NCBI GenBank assembly: GCA_000435615.1
Contig: FR881951.1
Span: 1,674 to 36,287, forward strand
Direction of reading: 5' to 3'
Source: Firmicutes bacterium CAG:238
GTDB taxonomy: Bacteria > Bacillota > Clostridia > Peptostreptococcales > Anaerovoracaceae
DNA: 34,614 nucleotides
Part shown: piece after piece, positions 14,172-22,463 of the stretch
How the letters are laid out: each line of letters starts with the position of its first letter
Numbering within the stretch: position 1 is the first letter of the stretch
Notes under the pieces: model-generated
Told to the model about the DNA's origin: nothing
The model's input: only the letters and a program-made list of their open reading frames with translations
Database searches by the model: none
Made by a program: the position numbers and the translations under genes

Positions 14172-15026
14172 ATGAAAAAAGTATTATCAACAGTTTTAAC
14201 ATTGACGTTAGTATTCGCACTTGCGATTGCTTTCACAGGATGCGGAAGCAGCGATGAGTCTCTTGAAATCGCAGTTCCAAATGACACCACAAACGAAGCA
14301 AGAGCTCTTCTTCTTCTGCAGGATCAGGGAATCATTACCCTTGCTGACGGCGCGGGCATCACTGCAACCGTAAAGGACATCGTTGACAATCCGAAGAACA
14401 TCAAGTTCCAGGAAGTAGAAGCTGCTCAGCTTCCTACAGTATTACAGGATGTTGACTACGCAGTTATCAATTCCAACTACGCACTTGACGCAGGTCTCAA
14501 CCCGGTAGGCGATTCTCTTGCAATCGAAGGCGCATCTTCCGCATACAGCAACATTCTGGCTGTTAAGAAGGGTAACGAAAATACAGATAAAATTAAAGCT
14601 TTAAAGGCTGCTCTTGAAAGCAAGCAGGTTGCTGATTTCATCGCAGAGAAATATGACGGTGCTGTAGTAAGCACAGTAGAAAACCCTGGCAACGGATATG
14701 ATGCAAGTGTTGATTACGATGCATTAAAGGGCACAGAAATCACAGTTGCTGCATCCCCTACACCGCATGCTGAAATCCTCGATGTTGCAAAAGAAATCCT
14801 CGCAGCTAAGGGCGTTGCATTAAAGATTGTTGAATTCACTGACTATGTTCAGCCGAACAATGTTGTGGACAGCGGCGACATTGATGCGAACTACTTCCAG
14901 CACCTGCCTTATCTTGAAGACTTCAATGATCAGAACGGTACAAACGTTGTTTCCGTAGCAGCAATTCACGTGGAACCAATGGGCTTATACGGCGGTAAGC
15001 AAACTACACTTGATGCATTAAAATAA
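14172..15026 (+). CDS. metQ: Methionine ABC transporter substrate-binding lipoprotein
   Basis: A 284-residue NlpA/MetQ-family lipoprotein that captures methionine outside the membrane and delivers it to MetNI. The signal peptide MKKVLSTVLTLTLVFALAIAFTGC ends in a lipobox with Cys24 as the acylated residue. The mature protein shows family segments KGTEITVAASPTPHAEILDVAKEIL and YFQHLPYLEDFN. I start at 14172, not at the in-frame ATG at 14148: CGGAGGTAA sits just upstream of 14172 and the signal peptide begins there. It is first in metQ-metN-metI, expressed through the leader attenuator. D-methionine or other Met derivatives could also be ligands. Confidence 0.93.
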   Translation: MKKVLSTVLTLTLVFALAIAFTGCGSSDESLEIAVPNDTTNEARALLLLQDQGIITLADGAGITATVKDIVDNPKNIKFQEVEAAQLPTVLQDVDYAVINSNYALDAGLNPVGDSLAIEGASSAYSNILAVKKGNENTDKIKALKAALESKQVADFIAEKYDGAVVSTVENPGNGYDASVDYDALKGTEITVAASPTPHAEILDVAKEILAAKGVALKIVEFTDYVQPNNVVDSGDIDANYFQHLPYLEDFNDQNGTNVVSVAAIHVEPMGLYGGKQTTLDALK

Positions 15027-15044
15027 TTACGGGAGCCTGATAAA

Positions 15045-16058
15045 ATGATAGAAATTAAAAATCTTTCAAAAACATTCTCAGGCACAGGCGATACCGTAGA
15101 AGCACTTAAAAATATCTCCATCACGATTGCTGATGGAGATATTTATGGCATTATCGGTATGAGCGGTGCCGGAAAAAGCACACTTGTGCGATGTATAAAT
15201 ATGTTGGAACGTCCCACGGAAGGCAGTGTATTGATTGACGGATGCGATCTCAGCACGCTGTCCGAAGCGGAACTGAGAAAAATACGCAGAAATGTCACCA
15301 TGATATTCCAGAGCTTCAATCTGCTTGCTCAGCGTACCTGTCTGAAAAATATCTGCTTTCCTTTGGAACTTGCAGGTGTACCGAAAGCAGAAGCGAAAAC
15401 GCGTGCAATGGAACTTCTTGAACTCGTAGGTCTTCCGGACAAGGCGGACGCATATCCCGCACAGCTCTCCGGCGGTCAGCAGCAGAGAATCGCCATCGCA
15501 AGGGCCCTTGCGACGGATCCAAAGATCCTGCTCTGCGACGAAGCGACCAGCGCGCTCGACCCAAATACAACGCATTCCGTGCTTTCATTAATAAAGGATA
15601 TCAATCGCAAACTTGGAATCACAGTAATCATCATTACACATCAGATGAGCGTTGTTGAAGAAGTCTGCAATAAGGTTGCAATCCTTGACCATGGCGAAGT
15701 CGTTGAAAAAGGGGCGGTTTCAGATGTTTTCACCAAGCCGAAATCGGCCGCGGCAAGAAAACTCGTATTCCCGGATGGGGTTACGGAGACCTTACCGCTT
15801 AATGAAGGGGAGCATCACATCCGTATCGTTTTCAATGGAGCAAACGCCACAAACACACCTCTCATTGCAAAGCTTGCAATTGAGAAAAACATAGAGGCGA
15901 ATATTTTATCCGCCAACACAAAAACAATCGAAGGAAAATCGTACGGCAATATGCTGCTGGGTATTTCCGGAAGTCAGGACACAGTCAAAGAAGCTATCTC
16001 CTACTTGAGCGAGGTCGGCGATGTCATTATAGAGGAGGTGGATCAAGATGTTCGATAG
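15045..16058 (+). CDS. metN: Methionine ABC transporter ATP-binding protein with NIL domain
   Basis: A 337-residue ATPase of the methionine importer. Walker A GMSGAGKST (residues 38-46), signature LSGGQQQRIAIARAL, Walker B ILLCDEATSALD and switch ITHQM are intact. After residue about 255 comes the ACT-like NIL domain (HHIRIVFNGANATNTPLIAKLAIEKNIEANIL), which in characterised MetN binds methionine and inhibits transport (transinhibition). It lies 18 bp after metQ, and its 3' end overlaps metI by 11 bp. A perfect 14-bp inverted repeat sits within codons 22-34. Confidence 0.95.
   Translation: MIEIKNLSKTFSGTGDTVEALKNISITIADGDIYGIIGMSGAGKSTLVRCINMLERPTEGSVLIDGCDLSTLSEAELRKIRRNVTMIFQSFNLLAQRTCLKNICFPLELAGVPKAEAKTRAMELLELVGLPDKADAYPAQLSGGQQQRIAIARALATDPKILLCDEATSALDPNTTHSVLSLIKDINRKLGITVIIITHQMSVVEEVCNKVAILDHGEVVEKGAVSDVFTKPKSAAARKLVFPDGVTETLPLNEGEHHIRIVFNGANATNTPLIAKLAIEKNIEANILSANTKTIEGKSYGNMLLGISGSQDTVKEAISYLSEVGDVIIEEVDQDVR
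15110..15144. repeat. Perfect 14-bp inverted repeat inside metN
   Basis: AAATATCTCCATCA (15110-15123) and TGATGGAGATATTT (15131-15144) flank a 7-base spacer. It encodes ordinary MetN residues (NISITIADGDIY) near the 5' end of the gene. There is no T-run after it. Confidence 0.8.
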
Positions 16059-16752
16059 CATACTTGCTTCCGAAAGCGTACAGGAAGCTCTTCGCATCCT
16101 GCAAACGGAGTTTCCGCTTGCAATATGGGAAACTTTTTATGTGACAGTGCTGTCAACACTGTTTGCATCCATCATCGGTCTTCCGCTCGGCGTACTTGTT
16201 ACAGTCGGCGGCAAAGATGGTATTCTGCCGCTTCCGAAATGGTTGATGGCGGTTCTTGATGTTATCATAAACCTGCTTCGTTCGGTGCCTTTCCTGATTC
16301 TCATGATCATGGTAATTCCGCTCACAAGATTTATTGTAGGGACTCCGGTTGGGACGGTTGCTTCCATCGTGCCTCTTACAATTGCGGCCTTTCCGTTTAT
16401 CGCAAGGCTCGTGGAAAGCAGTCTGCGCGAAGTTAGCCCTAATATCATCGAAGCAGCGCAGAGCATGGGGGCCTCCCCTCTTCAGGTTATCGTGAAAGTG
16501 CTGATTCCCGAAAGTGTTCCTTCATTAATTTCCAATGCAACTATTGCAATTACGACCATTTTGGGTTATTCTGCTATGAGTGGGATTATCGGCGGCGGCG
16601 GTCTCGGCAAAATTGCCATCAATTACGGCTACTACCGCTATAAGACTTTGGTGATGATTCTGGCAGTGATTCTCTTAATTGTCATGGTGCAGGTTTTCCA
16701 AAGTCTGGGTACCTACTTAGTTAAGAAATCAGACAAAAGGAGTTTCGATTAA
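16048..16752 (+). CDS. metI: Methionine ABC transporter permease
   Basis: A 234-residue permease of the methionine importer with about five to six membrane helices. The EAA loop that contacts MetN is visible as RLVESSLREVSPNIIEAAQSMGASPLQVIVKVLIPESVPSL, and SGIIGGGGLGKIAINYGYYRY is typical of MetI. The ATG at 16048 lies inside the metN end, with GAGGAGGTGG upstream, so translation is coupled. Its stop is two bases from the start of the ABC-F gene. Confidence 0.95.
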   Translation: MFDSILASESVQEALRILQTEFPLAIWETFYVTVLSTLFASIIGLPLGVLVTVGGKDGILPLPKWLMAVLDVIINLLRSVPFLILMIMVIPLTRFIVGTPVGTVASIVPLTIAAFPFIARLVESSLREVSPNIIEAAQSMGASPLQVIVKVLIPESVPSLISNATIAITTILGYSAMSGIIGGGGLGKIAINYGYYRYKTLVMILAVILLIVMVQVFQSLGTYLVKKSDKRSFD

Positions 16753-16754
16753 GC

Positions 16755-18320
16755 ATGAGTTTACTCACGGTAGAAAATGTAACACACGGTTTCGGTGCCA
16801 GACAAATCCTTGAAGATGCCTCATTCAGGCTGCTCAAGGGCGAGCACATCGGCCTCATCGGTGCCAACGGAGAGGGAAAATCAACTTTCCTCAATATTAT
16901 AACGGGCAAAATTATGCCGGATTCCGGCAATATTACATGGTCACGCCATGTGACAGTCGGATATCTCGACCAACATTCGGTGCTGAAAAAAGGCATGACA
17001 ATCCGCGAAGTGCTTCGTACGGCCTTCAACCATATGTACGAACTGGAAGCGGAGATGCTGAAGATTTACGAGGATATGGTGCTTCCCGAAAACGGGGAGA
17101 AAATGGATGAAATGATGGAAGACGCCGGTGAAATCCAGCAGATTCTCGAATACAGCGGCTTCTATCAGCTTGATGCCAAGATTGAAGAAGTTGCAGGCGG
17201 TCTGGGGCTTCGCGACATCGGGCTTGATAAGGATGTTTCCGACCTTTCCGGCGGTCAGCGCACGAAAGTTCTGCTGGTGAAGCTTTTGCTCGAAAATCCG
17301 TCGATTCTGATTCTGGACGAACCGACGAACTATCTGGACCACGAGCATATCGTGTGGCTCACCAGATACCTACAAAACTACGAGAATGCTTTCATTCTCG
17401 TTTCACACGATGTAGAATTTTTAAACTCCGTAGTTAATGTAATATATAATTTGGACGGCGGCAATCTCACCCGCTACACGGGCGATTACGAGAACTTCCG
17501 CCGTATGTACGAAATTCAGAAAGCACAGGAAAAAGCCGCTTACGAACGCCAGCAGGCGGAAATCGAAAAGCTCGAGGACTTCATTGCCAGAAATAAAGCC
17601 CGCGTTGCAACGCGTGGCATGGCAAACTCCCGTCAGAAACAGCTTGATAAGATGGAGATACTCGAGCGTCCGACCGAAAAGATTAAGCCGGAATTTAACT
17701 TCCTGATGGCGCGCACACCGAGCCGTTTCGTGGTCGAAGCAAAAGACTTAGTCATCGGCTACAGCCAGGATGAACCGCTTACAAGACCTGTATCTTTTAC
17801 ACTTGAACGCGGGCAAAAGGTTGCCATCGTCGGAACCAACGGACTCGGCAAATCTACGCTTCTGAAAACGATTCTCGGTAAGCTTCCGCCGCTTTCCGGC
17901 GAAGTTCAGCTTGGGGACTACCTTTTCCCGGGCTATTTTGAGCAGGAGGCAGACCGCGATTCGCAGGAAACCGCCCTTGACACATTCTGGGCACAGTTTC
18001 CTTCGATGGAAAATCGTGAAGTCCGCCTGTGCCTTGCCAAATGCGGTCTGACGAACGAACATATCACAAGTCAGATGCGGGTGCTTTCCGGCGGCGAAAA
18101 CGCGAAGGTGCGTCTTGCGATCGTGATGAACCGCGAGCACAACTGGCTCGTGCTCGACGAACCGACGAACCACCTTGATGTGGACGCAAAGGACGAATTA
18201 AAGCGCGCTTTGACTGAATTTCCAGGAACGATTTTGCTCGTTTCCCACGACCCGCTCTTCTATGAAGATTTCGTAACCGATGTCTGGAATGTGGAAGATT
18301 GGACAACGAAAATCGTATAA
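16755..18320 (+). CDS. ABC-F family ATPase (YkpA/YbiT/EttA-like)
   Basis: A 521-residue soluble protein with two ABC domains and no membrane part. Domain 1 has GANGEGKST (about 35-43), LSGGQRTKVLL and LILDEPTNYLD. Domain 2 has GTNGLGKST, LSGGENAKVRLAI and LVLDEPTNHLD. The interdomain linker (about 240-300, KLEDFIARNKARVATRGMANSRQKQLDKME) is the P-site tRNA-interaction motif region. ABC-F proteins bind the ribosome E site and rescue or gate stalled ribosomes; some confer antibiotic resistance. The short linker and family likeness suggest a housekeeping translation factor of the YkpA/YbiT type, not a resistance protein. The ATG follows the metI stop with only two bases between and uses AAAAGGAG inside metI, so it should be co-expressed with the met genes. 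Confidence 0.9.
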   Translation: MSLLTVENVTHGFGARQILEDASFRLLKGEHIGLIGANGEGKSTFLNIITGKIMPDSGNITWSRHVTVGYLDQHSVLKKGMTIREVLRTAFNHMYELEAEMLKIYEDMVLPENGEKMDEMMEDAGEIQQILEYSGFYQLDAKIEEVAGGLGLRDIGLDKDVSDLSGGQRTKVLLVKLLLENPSILILDEPTNYLDHEHIVWLTRYLQNYENAFILVSHDVEFLNSVVNVIYNLDGGNLTRYTGDYENFRRMYEIQKAQEKAAYERQQAEIEKLEDFIARNKARVATRGMANSRQKQLDKMEILERPTEKIKPEFNFLMARTPSRFVVEAKDLVIGYSQDEPLTRPVSFTLERGQKVAIVGTNGLGKSTLLKTILGKLPPLSGEVQLGDYLFPGYFEQEADRDSQETALDTFWAQFPSMENREVRLCLAKCGLTNEHITSQMRVLSGGENAKVRLAIVMNREHNWLVLDEPTNHLDVDAKDELKRALTEFPGTILLVSHDPLFYEDFVTDVWNVEDWTTKIV

Positions 18321-18344
18321 CTTCTGCTCAATTTTGAGCATGCA

Positions 18345-18383
18345 AAAAGACCTGCCTTGGTTACCGCAGGTCTTTTGTTTTTA
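18345..18383. terminator. Bidirectional terminator of the met/ABC-F operon and the CDF gene
   Basis: An 11-bp perfect stem AAAAGACCTGC (18345-18355)/GCAGGTCTTTT (18366-18376), followed by GTTTTT on the plus strand. A smaller hairpin TGCTCA-ATTT-TGAGCA (18325-18340) lies just before it. Confidence 0.88.
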
Positions 18384-19550
18384 TTCTACATATGCACGGT
18401 CAAATTCGACAACCGCATGAAAATTCGGATTGTATGATGCCACCGCACTTGCAAACGCCTCGGAAATTTCTTCGTTTGACAGCTTGCACTCCGGTGATAC
18501 CGCAATATCAAATACCACATTGGTATGGGTCGGCCCCGGAACAATCCTGAGATCGTGAAAGTTGCAAATTCCGTCGAGTCTGCCTACCGTTTCCATCAAA
18601 ACATGCTTCAGCGGTTCTCTGTTCGGATCGCTCAAATCGATCGGATCCATGTGAACCGTACAGTTTATCCCCAGTTTCTTCGCGATGTCATGCTCAATGT
18701 TATCAATCATGTCGTGACTGAGCATCACATTGACCGCTGCGTCAACTTCCACATGCAAAGATGCGAAAACCTTCCCCGGTCCGTAATTATGTACTGCAAG
18801 GTCGTGAATTCCGATCACCCCGTCGTAACTGTTTGCAATGGTTTCAATATCACGCACCATTTCGGGATCCGGAGCCTCTCCCAGCAGCGGACTTACCGTC
18901 TCTTTTACAAGGGAGACCCCCGACCACATTATGAACAGCGCCACCAAAACACCCATGTACCCGTCAATTTGCACATCAAAAACATGACCGATTATTAAGC
19001 TGATTAATACTGCCGATGTAGAGATCACATCGTTACGGCTGTCCGCACCCGTTGCAATTAATGTCAGAGAATGAATTCTTTTTCCGGCGGAAATATTGAA
19101 TACCGCCTGCCAGACTTTGATTGCAATCGCGAGCACAAGCACGATAACTACCGTTGCGCTGAATTCGGTCGGCGTGGGCGAAAGAATTTTTTCAACGGAA
19201 CTTTTTCCAAGCTCAAATCCCACCACGATGATTATTACCGACACAAGGAGTCCCGCCAGATATTCAATTCTGGCATGCCCGTACGGATGCTCCTTGTCCT
19301 CCGGCATTCCTGCAAGCTTAAACCCGATAAGCGTAATCAGCGACGAAGATGCGTCGGCTAGGTTATTGACCGCATCTGCCACGATTGCAATGCTGCCGGA
19401 AATCAAACCCACGAGAATTTTCATTATACAAAGCAGGGTATTTGAGAGGATTCCCACGATTCCCGCAAGTTTGCCGTACTTGTCGCGAACCTTCGCATCC
19501 TTCACATTTTCCCAGTCCTTTATAAAAGTCTTAAATATGAAATTATTCAT
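18381..19550 (-). CDS. Cation diffusion facilitator (divalent metal/proton antiporter)
   Basis: A 389-residue CDF transporter exporting divalent cations (Zn, Mn, Fe, Co or Ni) in exchange for H+. About six membrane helices occupy residues 25-215, with metal-site motifs DAVNNLADASSS in helix 2 and DSRNDVISTSAVLI in helix 5, plus the conserved HPYGHARIEYLAGL loop. The cytoplasmic dimerisation domain follows (to about TVHMDPIDLSD). A second unit of about 75 residues then occurs (VGRLDGICNFHDLRIVPGPTHTNVVFDIAV), which makes the protein longer than the usual 300. The metal cannot be assigned with confidence. Its 5' end overlaps the TSCPD gene by 8 bp. Confidence 0.9.
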   Translation of the reverse strand: MNNFIFKTFIKDWENVKDAKVRDKYGKLAGIVGILSNTLLCIMKILVGLISGSIAIVADAVNNLADASSSLITLIGFKLAGMPEDKEHPYGHARIEYLAGLLVSVIIIVVGFELGKSSVEKILSPTPTEFSATVVIVLVLAIAIKVWQAVFNISAGKRIHSLTLIATGADSRNDVISTSAVLISLIIGHVFDVQIDGYMGVLVALFIMWSGVSLVKETVSPLLGEAPDPEMVRDIETIANSYDGVIGIHDLAVHNYGPGKVFASLHVEVDAAVNVMLSHDMIDNIEHDIAKKLGINCTVHMDPIDLSDPNREPLKHVLMETVGRLDGICNFHDLRIVPGPTHTNVVFDIAVSPECKLSNEEISEAFASAVASYNPNFHAVVEFDRAYVE

Positions 19551-19794
19551 GTGCTATCGCCTCTCCTGCCGCTTTCACCAGCTGATCCGGACATGAAGTG
19601 CTTCTGAATCCGCATGTTATTCCCGCAAGCTTTTCTTTGATTTCATCGTATGTCATGCCCTTTACAAGAGAACTTATTCCCTTAAGGTTCCCGTTGCAGC
19701 CGCCGATAAATTCGACATCTTTCAAAACGTCTCCGTCCATTTCAACTATGATTGCGCGTGAGCACACGCCGGACGGTCTGTATTCATATTTCAT
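19543..19794 (-). CDS. TSCPD domain protein (TIGR03905 family)
   Basis: An 83-residue protein with the family's motif TSCPDQLVKA near the C-terminus (Cys68) and further cysteines at 11, 33 and 61. GGCNGNLKGISSLVKGM is also typical. The TSCPD domain resembles the C-terminal zinc-binding domain of class II ribonucleotide reductase (NrdJ). The stand-alone form is widespread in anaerobes and its function is unknown. AAAGGAG lies upstream. The 8-bp overlap with the CDF transporter downstream suggests co-expression and hints at a metal link, which is inference only. Confidence 0.85.
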   Translation of the reverse strand: MKYEYRPSGVCSRAIIVEMDGDVLKDVEFIGGCNGNLKGISSLVKGMTYDEIKEKLAGITCGFRSTSCPDQLVKAAGEAIAHE

Positions 19795-19831
19795 TTATGC
19801 AAATATCTCCTTTCAACCTCGTCCAAAATAA

Positions 19832-19848
19832 TGTATAATCTTTATACA
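19832..19848. promoter_or_regulatory. Palindrome overlapping a TATAAT box upstream of ylmH
   Basis: Perfect dyad TGTATAATCTTTATACA (7-bp arms, 3-bp centre) in the 95-bp divergent region between the TSCPD and YlmH genes. The left arm contains a consensus TATAAT for the plus strand (19834-19839), with a poor TTTCAA at -35 17 bp upstream. It could be an operator or chance A/T symmetry. Confidence 0.35.
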
Positions 19849-19889
19849 ACGAAACAGTATATCACGAATAATGAAAAAAAGGTATAGAT

Positions 19890-20681
19890 ATGGACGAAAA
19901 TAACTTATTTTTGAAAACAATTGAACAAAAATATGAGCGTTTTGAGGACTATTATACACTGATGAGCAGCGATTTTCTAAGTCTTGAGCAGCAAAGCATG
20001 CTTTCGGGATTTATGCGGGCTCACAGCCGTGACGGAGTTTTTTTTTACGGAGGATACGATGATGCCGAACGAAAGATGGTTGTTTTCCTCCCCGATTACC
20101 TGTATGAAGGCTCCTCAGAGAGGCTTACGGAATGGTTTGCCGAAAACGAAGATTCCTGTCCGCTCTCGCTTCTTGATATAATCGTTCCCGCCGCGGAACG
20201 CAAAACCCTCGGTCACCGCGATTATCTCGGGGCATTGATGGGAGAAGGTATTAAACGGGAAAAAGTCGGTGATATACTTGTCTCCGAAAAGGGTGCACAG
20301 ATTATCATAGCAGCGGAACTGGCTGATTATTTGGTTCACAATTTCAACAAGGTAGGTCCTGTAAGGATATCTGTTAAGAAAGCGCCAATTTATGCTTTAA
20401 AGAGCATAGAAATACAAACAATTAACTTGAAATTCACGGTATCATCACCTAGAATTGATAATATAATCGCAGGAATATTCGGAGTATCCCGAAAGGATGC
20501 CACTTTCTATATTGCACATGGAAAAGTCTTTGTCTCCGGCCGTGAAGTAAGCAAGCCCGACCTTACTCTGAAGGGTGGCGAGAAAATCGTTTTGCGTGGC
20601 AAAGGAAAGGCAATTTATAAAGGAGTCTCGGGAACATCAAAGAAAGGGAAAGCATATATAAACGTCGATAAATATGTCTGA
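19890..20681 (+). CDS. ylmH: YlmH-like S4 RNA-binding protein
   Basis: A 263-residue member of the YlmH family. The N-terminal domain (residues 1-170) carries FLSLEQQSMLSGFMR and LGHRDYLGALMGEGIKREKVGDIL. The C-terminal S4 RNA-binding domain starts near residue 185 (RIDNIIAGIFGVSRKDATFYIAHGKVFVSGREVSKPD). In Bacillus, YlmH binds the ribosome and has been linked to ribosome-associated quality control; it usually sits in the division/cell-wall cluster. Here it is instead paired with a TIM-barrel gene 39 bp downstream. Start ATG at 19890 with AAAAAGG upstream. Confidence 0.88.
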   Translation: MDENNLFLKTIEQKYERFEDYYTLMSSDFLSLEQQSMLSGFMRAHSRDGVFFYGGYDDAERKMVVFLPDYLYEGSSERLTEWFAENEDSCPLSLLDIIVPAAERKTLGHRDYLGALMGEGIKREKVGDILVSEKGAQIIIAAELADYLVHNFNKVGPVRISVKKAPIYALKSIEIQTINLKFTVSSPRIDNIIAGIFGVSRKDATFYIAHGKVFVSGREVSKPDLTLKGGEKIVLRGKGKAIYKGVSGTSKKGKAYINVDKYV

Positions 20682-20720
20682 CTTTTCTTCCGAGCGATAC
20701 AGAATAAAAGGAGGGTGCAC

Positions 20721-21449
20721 ATGGACAAAAAAGAACTCCCTAGAATCGCAGGAAAGCTTCGCTCAAAATATCTGGAAATGCCGGAAGAGATCTATAAAGC
20801 AAAAGGCATTGTCATTATGGGCAAGCGAATTAAATCGGTAATTTTTACCACCGACATTGCCATAATCAGAAGCTGCAATGCTGACGCCGTCCTTGCGGTT
20901 TATCCTTTCACGCCTCAGCAGGTCATCTCACAGTCGATTATTAATGTTGCCCCCATGCCTGTGTTCGTGGGTGTTGGCGGTGGTATTACAAACGGTGTGC
21001 GTTCTGCCATAATCGCAAAGGATGCCGAAGGAGACGGAGCATTCGGTGTTGTCGTAAACGCACCTATGACCAACGAAAACATCACTATGATTGACGCTGC
21101 TGTTGACATACCGATTATTGCGACGGTTATAAACGAGCATGCAGACATCCAGGCTCGACTTGAAGCCGGAGTTTCTATTCTCAATGTGTCTGCAGCATCA
21201 CGAACCCCGGAAGTCGTTCGTGCGATTCGCAAGGACTTTCCGACTGTTCCGATTATCGCAACCGGCGGGCCTACGCCCGAAAGCATCATCAAAACCATCG
21301 AAGCGGGGGCAAACTGCATCAGCTATACGCCGCCGTCAACTGCGGAAATTTTTGCTGACATCATGAAAAGCTACCGTGCCGAAGAGGATGCCGAACACCA
21401 GGTTGTCGAAGAGCAGATTACGATTCTTGATGCGATGGAAAGCGTGTAA
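20721..21449 (+). CDS. Predicted TIM-barrel protein of unknown activity
   Basis: A 242-residue protein with TIM-barrel-style repeating beta-alpha segments: AVLAVYPFTPQQVISQSI, FVGVGGGITNGVRSA, VVVNAPMTNENITMID, IIATVINEHADIQARLEAGVSILNVS, and a phosphate-binding-like end IIATGGPTPESIIKTIEAGANCISYTP. It is conserved in Clostridia and often labelled hydrolase, but I know of no proven reaction. I start at ATG 20721, which has AAAAGGAGGG ideally placed upstream; an in-frame GTG at 20715 falls within the binding site. It follows ylmH and ends at a strong terminator. Confidence 0.75.
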   Translation: MDKKELPRIAGKLRSKYLEMPEEIYKAKGIVIMGKRIKSVIFTTDIAIIRSCNADAVLAVYPFTPQQVISQSIINVAPMPVFVGVGGGITNGVRSAIIAKDAEGDGAFGVVVNAPMTNENITMIDAAVDIPIIATVINEHADIQARLEAGVSILNVSAASRTPEVVRAIRKDFPTVPIIATGGPTPESIIKTIEAGANCISYTPPSTAEIFADIMKSYRAEEDAEHQVVEEQITILDAMESV

Positions 21450-21459
21450 CATTACGATA

Positions 21460-21486
21460 AAAGCTGCGAAAATCCGCAGCTTTTTG
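21460..21486. terminator. Bidirectional terminator between the TIM-barrel and VOC genes
   Basis: A 9-bp stem AAAGCTGCG/CGCAGCTTT (21460-21468 with 21475-21483), then TTG on the plus strand. It adjoins the minus-strand stop at 21487, whose transcript reads into the A/T-flanked stem. Confidence 0.85.
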
Positions 21487-21855
21487 TTATCTTACCGGAA
21501 CGACCTCGCACCAATATCCGTCCGGATCCTCAATAAAGTATACACCGAACTTTTCGTTCTCAAAGCACACACATCCCATCTCCCTGTGCTTTGCGAGAGA
21601 CGCATTATAATCGTCGGTACGGAATCCGAGATGAATTTCGTTGTCTCCAAGGTCATAATGTTCCTTCCTGTCCTTGTACCATGTAAGCTCAAGCTGACAT
21701 AATCCGCCCTCACTTCCAAGGAAAACAATGATGCTCGATCCGTCCTCGGCCTCAATTCTTCTCACTTCATGGAGACCAAGTGCCTCTTCATAGAAATCCA
21801 TGGATTTCTTCAAATCGAAAACAGTAATACATGTATGATACATTGTAAATTTCAT
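21487..21855 (-). CDS. VOC family protein, glyoxalase I-like
   Basis: A 122-residue vicinal-oxygen-chelate protein made of two beta-alpha-beta-beta-beta modules. Likely metal ligands are at the expected places for glyoxalase I: His7 (MYHTCI), Glu56 (CQLELTW), His75 (EIHLGFRT) and Glu117 (YWCEVVPV). FYEEALGLHEVRR and IEDPDGYWCEV are signature segments. It may isomerise the methylglyoxal-thiol adduct, but related enzymes have other roles. The frame is open to 21897; the ATG at 21853-21855 is chosen because AAGGAG lies 8 bases upstream. Confidence 0.85.
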   Translation of the reverse strand: MKFTMYHTCITVFDLKKSMDFYEEALGLHEVRRIEAEDGSSIIVFLGSEGGLCQLELTWYKDRKEHYDLGDNEIHLGFRTDDYNASLAKHREMGCVCFENEKFGVYFIEDPDGYWCEVVPVR

Positions 21856-21912
21856 TCCTAAAACTCCTTTCCTGCCATTTTTGCAGGCATCTGCCAAAAA
21901 TTCGTTACCTAC

Positions 21913-21941
21913 ATTTTAATATAATTATGGTGCTTCTTCAA
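21913..21941 (-). promoter_or_regulatory. Predicted promoter of the VOC gene
   Basis: Minus-strand TTGAAG (21936-21941), 17-bp spacer, TAAAAT (21913-21918), 58 bp ahead of the start. A plus-strand TATAAT (21951-21956) nearby may serve the NfeD gene, but its -35 is poor. Confidence 0.45.
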
Positions 21942-21986
21942 GATAGATGGTATAATATTTCTACAAACACAAGAGAGGGGGATTTT

Positions 21987-22445
21987 ATGGTTCTATTCGG
22001 AATATCCATCAGTATGATTGTTTGCTGGCTCGTCATCGCATTGATTATGCTGATTGTGGAAGCCTTAACTGCCGGACTTACAACCATCTGGTTTGCGGGC
22101 GGAGCTTTTGCGGCACTTATATGTGCCCTGTTTGATTCGCCGGTTGTCGTACAAATTGCGCTTTTCTTTATTGTTTCGATCTGCCTGCTCGTTTTTACCA
22201 GAAAGATTTTTGTGGAAAAACTGCAAACGGGTTCTGAAAAAACCAATGTGGATGCGCTCATCGGAGAACGAGCCGTAATTGAGACGGACATACCCGCATA
22301 CGGTGTGGGCCAGGCAAAAGTCGGAGGACAGGTCTGGTCTGCGGTCTGTGAAAAACAGGACATGGAAATCAAAGCAGGCTCGCTTGTTGTAATCCATGCG
22401 GTCGAAGGCGTTAAACTAATCGTTGTCCCTATAGAAGAACATTAA
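21987..22445 (+). CDS. NfeD family membrane protein
   Basis: A 152-residue short NfeD protein. About three membrane helices lie in residues 5-75 (SISMIVCWLVIALIMLIVEALTAG, TIWFAGGAFAALICALF, VVQIALFFIVSICLLVF), followed by an OB-fold domain (NVDALIGERAVIETDIPAYGVGQAKVGGQVWSAVC). NfeD proteins are partners of SPFH/stomatin proteins in membrane microdomains. The frame opens at 21927, but the ATG at 21987 has GAGAGGGGGA just upstream and begins the first helix. An SPFH gene follows 18 bp downstream, the canonical pairing. Confidence 0.88.
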   Translation: MVLFGISISMIVCWLVIALIMLIVEALTAGLTTIWFAGGAFAALICALFDSPVVVQIALFFIVSICLLVFTRKIFVEKLQTGSEKTNVDALIGERAVIETDIPAYGVGQAKVGGQVWSAVCEKQDMEIKAGSLVVIHAVEGVKLIVVPIEEH

Positions 22446-22463
22446 ATTATCGGAGGAGTATGT

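Noticed and set aside
15078..15575. 165-residue minus-strand ORF opposite metN
   Set aside because: It is a shadow of metN: no ribosome binding site, composition unlike a real protein, and metN is unambiguous on the other strand.
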